A stretch of DNA of 64,000 nt from Streptomyces nitrosporeus (GTDB lineage Bacteria > Actinomycetota > Actinomycetes > Streptomycetales > Streptomycetaceae): NCBI RefSeq assembly GCF_008704555.1, contig NZ_CP023702.1, positions 3,658,001 through 3,722,000 on the forward strand, read 5' to 3'. Positions 60,734 through 64,000 of the stretch are shown here, piece by piece. Positions within the stretch are counted from its first letter, which is position 1. Every line of letters starts with the position of its first letter. The notes beneath the pieces were generated by a model. The model ran no database searches and was not told the DNA's origin. It saw only the letters and a list, made by a program, of their open reading frames with translations. Both the position numbers and the translations under genes were made by a program.

Positions 60734-61699
60734 ATGGCCAAGAAGCGCCCTCAGTCCAAGGCCGGGAAGCCGCAGCTCAAGGATGGTGAGATCCCGGTCG
60801 TCGGGGCACGGGAGCCCTGCCCGTGCGGATCGGGCCGCCGCTACAAGGCGTGTCACGGGCGCGCCGCCGCGCAGGCCGTGACCGAGCTGGTCCACCGCCC
60901 GTTCGAAGGGCTGCCCGGGGAGTGCGACTGGGTCGCGCTGCGTGAACTGGTCCCCGCGGCCACCGCCGAGCTGGCGCTGAAGGGCGGACTGCCCGACGGC
61001 GTACCGTCGGTGACGCTCGCGACCGTGCTGCCCATGGCCTGGCCCGCGCTCCGCCGCGACGACGGCTCCGTCCTGCTCGCCCTGCAGAACGACACCCCGT
61101 CCGGCGACCTCAGCCGCGACCTCGCGGACACCCTCCAGCAGGCGCTGGAGGCCGCGCCCGGTTCGCCGGTCACCGCGCGCCGCGTCCCCGCCGACGGTCC
61201 CCGGCTCCAGGACCTCCTCGACCCGGGCGCGGTGTTCGAGCCGGTCGTGCACCCCGGGTTCGAGTTCTGGGTCCCGGATTCGGAGAACGCCGCGCCCGAG
61301 GTGACGGCCTCCCTGGAGCGCGCCAACGAGGCCGCCATCCCGACCACCCGGCTCACGGGGGTCGACGCCGCCTACTGGTGCGAGACGCCGGAGAAGAACC
61401 ACCTGCGCTGGGTCATGCCGCATCCGGAGGAGCGGCTGCTCGACGCCCTGGCACGGCTGCACGCGGCGGGCGCCTCCTCGCTCGGCGAAGGCACCCGCCT
61501 CGTCGGCTCGTTCCGTGCCCACGGCCTGATGGTCCCGGTCTGGGACCTGCCGAGCGGCATGGGCGCGCAGGACTGCGAGAAGCCCGCGGCCCGGTTCGCG
61601 GAACAGCTCGCCGAGGCCCTGGCGTCCGACGCCCCGCTCACCGGCGAGGAACGCCGGGCACGAGGCGGGCTGACCAATCGTCAGGTGACGCTCAGCTGA
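60734..61699 (+). CDS. DUF5926-family protein with SEC-C zinc motif
   Basis: A 321-residue protein common in actinobacteria. The N-terminus is basic (MAKKRPQSKAGKPQLKDGEI). A SEC-C-type zinc motif follows (REPCPCGSGRRYKACHG). The long C-terminal domain has FEFWVPDSENAAPEVTASLE, TTRLTGVDAAYWCETPEKNH and a preproline helix end. The SEC-C motif is also found in SecA and in nucleic acid-associated proteins. The function of DUF5926 is not known. The ATG at 60734 is the family start. Confidence 0.88.
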   Translation: MAKKRPQSKAGKPQLKDGEIPVVGAREPCPCGSGRRYKACHGRAAAQAVTELVHRPFEGLPGECDWVALRELVPAATAELALKGGLPDGVPSVTLATVLPMAWPALRRDDGSVLLALQNDTPSGDLSRDLADTLQQALEAAPGSPVTARRVPADGPRLQDLLDPGAVFEPVVHPGFEFWVPDSENAAPEVTASLERANEAAIPTTRLTGVDAAYWCETPEKNHLRWVMPHPEERLLDALARLHAAGASSLGEGTRLVGSFRAHGLMVPVWDLPSGMGAQDCEKPAARFAEQLAEALASDAPLTGEERRARGGLTNRQVTLS

Positions 61700-62174
61700 A
61701 CCGGACACGGCCGGAGGCGTACGGGTGACACCGGCCACATCACCCGTACTCACCGGTAATTCGCTGTCCGAATAGGCGAGATCGAATTTGCTAACGGCAG
61801 ATCTCTTGTTACGGTTCTGGAAGCCCGGTCGCTGGTGCATCCCCCGTCGCCAGCGACCGGGCCTCTGCGTGTCCGGGTACGTCCGGACAGGGCCCGCCCG
61901 GGGTCCGGGAAGACTCGCTGAACCCCGCCCAGCAGGGCATCCGCGGGCGGTGCCAGGGCTTCTCGCAGCCGCCGGCCCCTCGCCCGGTCCGCGGACCGCA
62001 CGCCCGCGCCGGCCGCCGGACGGCCTCCGCCCGGCCGGCCCCTCCCCGCTTCTCCCGCCCCGCCGCTCCGGCCGTCCGCGCCCGTGCCGGGCATGCGGTT
62101 TCGGACAGAGATACCGGGCCGTGCGGGCGGTACGCGTCCGGGACGCCCACCGCCCGCACGGCCCCGTGGCCCGC
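61700..62174. other. Non-coding stretch with hairpin
   Basis: About 475 bases without a convincing gene. It carries the hairpin listed at 61823-61862. The rest is Pro/Arg-rich in all frames. Confidence 0.5.
61823..61862 (+). terminator. Hairpin terminator after the DUF5926 gene
   Basis: GCCCGGTCGCTGG and CCAGCGACCGGGC form a perfect 13-bp stem with a 14-base loop, 124 bases after the DUF5926 stop. The distance is long for a terminator, so it may instead belong to a small RNA. Confidence 0.6.
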
Positions 62175-62861
62175 TCAGTACGCCAGTCTGCTGCCGTCGC
62201 CCGGAGCGCCGGTGCTCGCCTCGACCAGCGCGTCCAGCACCACCTCCACGTCCGGGAGCCAGGGAACGCCCTGCCGGCCCGGCCGGGGGCTCCGCTCCCA
62301 GCGGACCTGCCCCGTCCCCACCTCGGACGGCGGCAGGACGAGGTAGCCGCCCTCTCCGTGGAATCTCAGCGAGCTGGGCACCCAGTCCTTCTCGTGCAGC
62401 AGCTCTCCCAGCCTCTCCAGGCCGTAGGGCGCGACCAGCAGGGACCAGCGGGTGGGCGTCGCCACCACAGGGCCGACCCGCAGCCCTCCGGCGTCCAGCG
62501 CCGCGAGCGCACGCGCGCCCGCCACCGCCGGAAGGCTCAGCGCACAGGGCGCGCGCCCGCCGGTGGCGAGCACGAGCGGAGCCGTGGGCCGGTTGCCCCA
62601 CCACCAGCGCACCATGCGCTCGTCGGTCGTCGCCGCGAGCAGGCCGGGGTCGAAGGGATGTGCGCCGGGTACGGCGCACCCGGGGTCCGGGCAGGCGCAG
62701 CCACGCCCGCGTTCACCGCGTGTACCCGCCGTGGCGGTGGCCACCCCGGGAACCAGGGGCCATCTCCAGACGGTGGCGCAGGTCAGCGCCGCGTCGAGCC
62801 GGGCAGAACGTGCCGCGCGCCGGGTCCGGCGCCTGCGTCGCCTTCCGAGGATCTCGCGCAT
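62175..62861 (-). CDS. PrimPol-like protein lacking the catalytic acidic motif
   Basis: A 228-residue homologue of the Prim-Pol domain at 50781. The zinc-like segment is ERGRGCACPDPGCAVPGAHP, then WWWGNRPTAPLVLATGGRAP. Where the active enzyme has IGIDLDIDP, this has CALSLPAVAGARALAALDAG, with no DxD. Later parts (RFHGEGGYLVLPPSEVGTGQ) line up well. The protein is probably not a polymerase and may keep a binding role. An Arg-rich N-terminus (MREILGRRRRRRTRRAARSA) precedes the domain. The ATG at 62861 is preferred. Such short homologues are common in Streptomyces. Confidence 0.78.
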   Translation of the reverse strand: MREILGRRRRRRTRRAARSARLDAALTCATVWRWPLVPGVATATAGTRGERGRGCACPDPGCAVPGAHPFDPGLLAATTDERMVRWWWGNRPTAPLVLATGGRAPCALSLPAVAGARALAALDAGGLRVGPVVATPTRWSLLVAPYGLERLGELLHEKDWVPSSLRFHGEGGYLVLPPSEVGTGQVRWERSPRPGRQGVPWLPDVEVVLDALVEASTGAPGDGSRLAY

Positions 62862-63475
62862 GAGCGCTCGTTCCTTTCCGTTGAACGCCGAGGTCCACAT
62901 CACACCACGCGCCGGTCACCCGACGCGTTCGTCTCTTCACTGAACGTGTGTACATGTCCGCCGGGTGGTGCGGGACGGACATGAACTCGTGCCGAGGGTG
63001 CGCCGATTCGATCGGAGTGGAACAAAAAAGGATCAGAGTGGAACCGAACAAATTTCTGCGGAGTCGAGTCCGCTCAAAACATCGCGCGGACGGCGTGTAC
63101 ATCACGCTGCTTGCCGCCCCTGGTGCTGCCCGCCGCGAGGGGGCGGACGTGCGGCCGTCACGGGTGAGGACGTCCGGGCTCGCCGCCGGGTTCCGGGGCG
63201 TGTCCAACTGCCCCTGACCGCACTCGATTACGTACCCCGCTTGCCCGGAATGACGCTCCCTCGGGCACTTCACCCCGAGGACTCCCCTACCGAGCACGCC
63301 CAGTCGACCGCAGAAAGCCGGACAGGGGTACATTTTTCGGCCAAGTTAGCGGCTCGCCGGACACCGCAAATACCACAAGGACAATACTGGACATCACCTT
63401 CCTTATGCGTGTAGATGTGGTTCCGTATACATGCGGTTGCACCGATAGCGGTGCAGCACGACGTGGGGGTTTGTG
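62862..63475. other. Long upstream region of the right-edge GAF gene
   Basis: About 610 bases, notably less G/C-rich in two places (near 63030-63060 and 63330-63430). A plus-strand frame from 62948 reads MYMSAGWCGTDMNSCRGCAD but has no ribosome site and no familiar pattern, so it is not called. A 24-codon frame at 63405-63476 (MRVDVVPYTCGCTDSGAARR) ends by overlapping the ATG at 63476, but no ribosome site precedes it. Confidence 0.45.
63010..63044. repeat. Two copies of GATCRGAGTGGAAC, 21 bases apart
   Basis: GATCGGAGTGGAAC (63010) and GATCAGAGTGGAAC (63031) lie on the same face of the helix in A/T-rich DNA. They could be paired operator sites. The regulator is unknown. Confidence 0.5.
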
Positions 63476-63520
63476 ATGCCATTCGACAAAACGCACCGGT
63501 CGGAAAGCCGAATGTCATGA
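63476..63520 (+). CDS. Possible 14-residue leader peptide coupled to the GAF gene
   Basis: ATG at 63476 with GTGGGGG 5 bases upstream reads MPFDKTHRSESRMS and then stops. Its TGA overlaps the ATG of the next gene (ATGA). It could be a translational coupling leader. It is too short to be sure, and an in-frame GTG at 63463 for the main gene is an alternative explanation. Confidence 0.35.
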   Translation: MPFDKTHRSESRMS

Positions 63521-64000
63521 GCGCCCCGCACCTGCCGAAAGTGGCTGGAATCGATTCACTGATTTCGGTTTCAACGCACCCCTCCGCGCCCTTGCCGGAC
63601 ACTCCGGCGCCGCCGGGTTCCTTCTTCCAGGACCGCCTGGCCGGCTGGGTGTCCGATCTGACCACCCTGCACGAGTTCACCGAGAGCCTGGCCGGGACCG
63701 GCACACTCGACGGGGCCCTGCACGAGACGCTGAGCGCGGGCGCCGCCCTGATCGGCGCCCGCCGCGGGCTCCTGGTCCTCGAACCGGCCGACGGACAGGG
63801 CCCCTCCCGGACGGCCGGCCTCGGCCTCGCCCACGCGGACCTCGGACTCATCGAGACGGTGCCCCGCGGTACGACCGCCCACGGCCGGTTCCTCGACGGC
63901 CTCCCCGGCACCGGCGGCGCCCAGGCGGACCCCGACATCCTCGGCGATCCGGACACCGGCGCCCGAGCCCGCGAGGTCGCCGTCCGCCTCGGATACGCGG
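63517..64000 (+). CDS. GAF-domain protein, probable PP2C phosphatase (C-terminus beyond right edge)
   Basis: The 161 codons visible begin MSAPHLPKVAGIDSLISVST. They continue FFQDRLAGWVSDLTTLHEFT, SLAGTGTLDGALHETLSAGA, then ALIGARRGLLVLEPADGQGP, ETVPRGTTAHGRFLDGLPGT and AREVAVRLGYA, a typical GAF domain. Streptomyces proteins with this opening usually carry a SpoIIE/PP2C phosphatase domain after it. That part lies outside the window. The ATG at 63517 has GGAAAG 9 bases upstream. A partner-switching role with the RsbW-type ATPase is possible (inference). Confidence 0.8.
   Translation, partial: MSAPHLPKVAGIDSLISVSTHPSAPLPDTPAPPGSFFQDRLAGWVSDLTTLHEFTESLAGTGTLDGALHETLSAGAALIGARRGLLVLEPADGQGPSRTAGLGLAHADLGLIETVPRGTTAHGRFLDGLPGTGGAQADPDILGDPDTGARAREVAVRLGYA

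Noticed and set aside
61823..61862. Hairpin considered as part of a tRNA or riboswitch
   Set aside because: Only a simple perfect stem; no cloverleaf or conserved riboswitch core was found.
62948..63217. Possible 89-codon Cys-containing gene
   Set aside because: No ribosome site, no familiar pattern, and the region looks regulatory.

Overview
The window is a piece of a Streptomyces (or very close actinomycete) chromosome. It has very high GC with G/C at third codon positions and many GTG starts. It also has a SigF/SigN sigma pair, a subtilisin-inhibitor (SSI) gene, ECF41 and SigE-type ECF sigma factors, DUF5926, LytR_C and tRNA-deaminase-associated proteins. The order LytR_C, upp, tadA, Dabb, sigF, sigN matches a conserved core region I know from streptomycetes (family knowledge, not checked here).

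Region by region. 1-10.5 kb: aerobic cobalamin (corrin ring) genes. They comprise cobN (cut by the left edge, with a cobalamin riboswitch), cobG-cobH-cobIJ, cobK, cbiD and cobL-cobM. CbiD stands in for CobF beside the aerobic markers CobG and CobN. 10.7-24.2 kb: YciI-like protein, a large SMI1/KNR4 protein, a secreted M28 aminopeptidase, LytR_C protein, upp, tadA with its partner, tRNA-Ser(CGA), an IS5-type element with a passenger gene, and the sigF/sigN pair. 24.5-30.2 kb: a MarR-controlled exporter/YceI operon in which exporter and YceI protein share Cna_B/carboxypeptidase-regulatory-like repeats, followed by a PPOX oxidoreductase and a hydroxyacid dehydrogenase. 30.2-39.7 kb: TetR/MFS exporter with a 32-bp palindromic operator, a secreted EEP-family phosphatase or nuclease, an orphan response regulator, an amidohydrolase, a DUF2797 protein, and an ECF41 sigma factor next to a flavin oxidoreductase.

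39.7-42.4 kb: a short accessory island bounded by a decayed copy of the 3' half of tRNA-Arg and the intact tRNA-Arg(ACG). It holds an Imm10-like protein, a truncated aminoglycoside-phosphotransferase-like gene and a YcxB-like membrane protein. tRNA-Ser(GCT) follows. 42.6-50.4 kb: an SSI-like protease inhibitor, a 1479-residue PAS/pseudo-kinase/double-receiver protein, a fatty-acyl-CoA ligase with a palindromic operator, and a SigE-family ECF sigma factor. 50.8-54.8 kb: a primase-polymerase gene and a restriction-modification pair. The nuclease is collinear with HindIII at its active site, and the convergent partner is a DUF1156-type DNA methylase. 55-64 kb: tRNA-Ser(TGA), a cysteine-rich unknown protein, an HtrA-like protease, GDPD, an RsbW-type ATPase, DUF5926, a primase-polymerase homologue without its catalytic acidic motif, and the start of a GAF (probably PP2C) phosphatase cut by the right edge.

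The best candidates for something new are the HindIII-like nuclease paired with a DUF1156 methylase, the IS element carrying a passenger gene inside perfect 18-bp inverted repeats, the tRNA-bounded island, and the large pseudo-signalling protein. No CRISPR array, rRNA or replication origin was seen.
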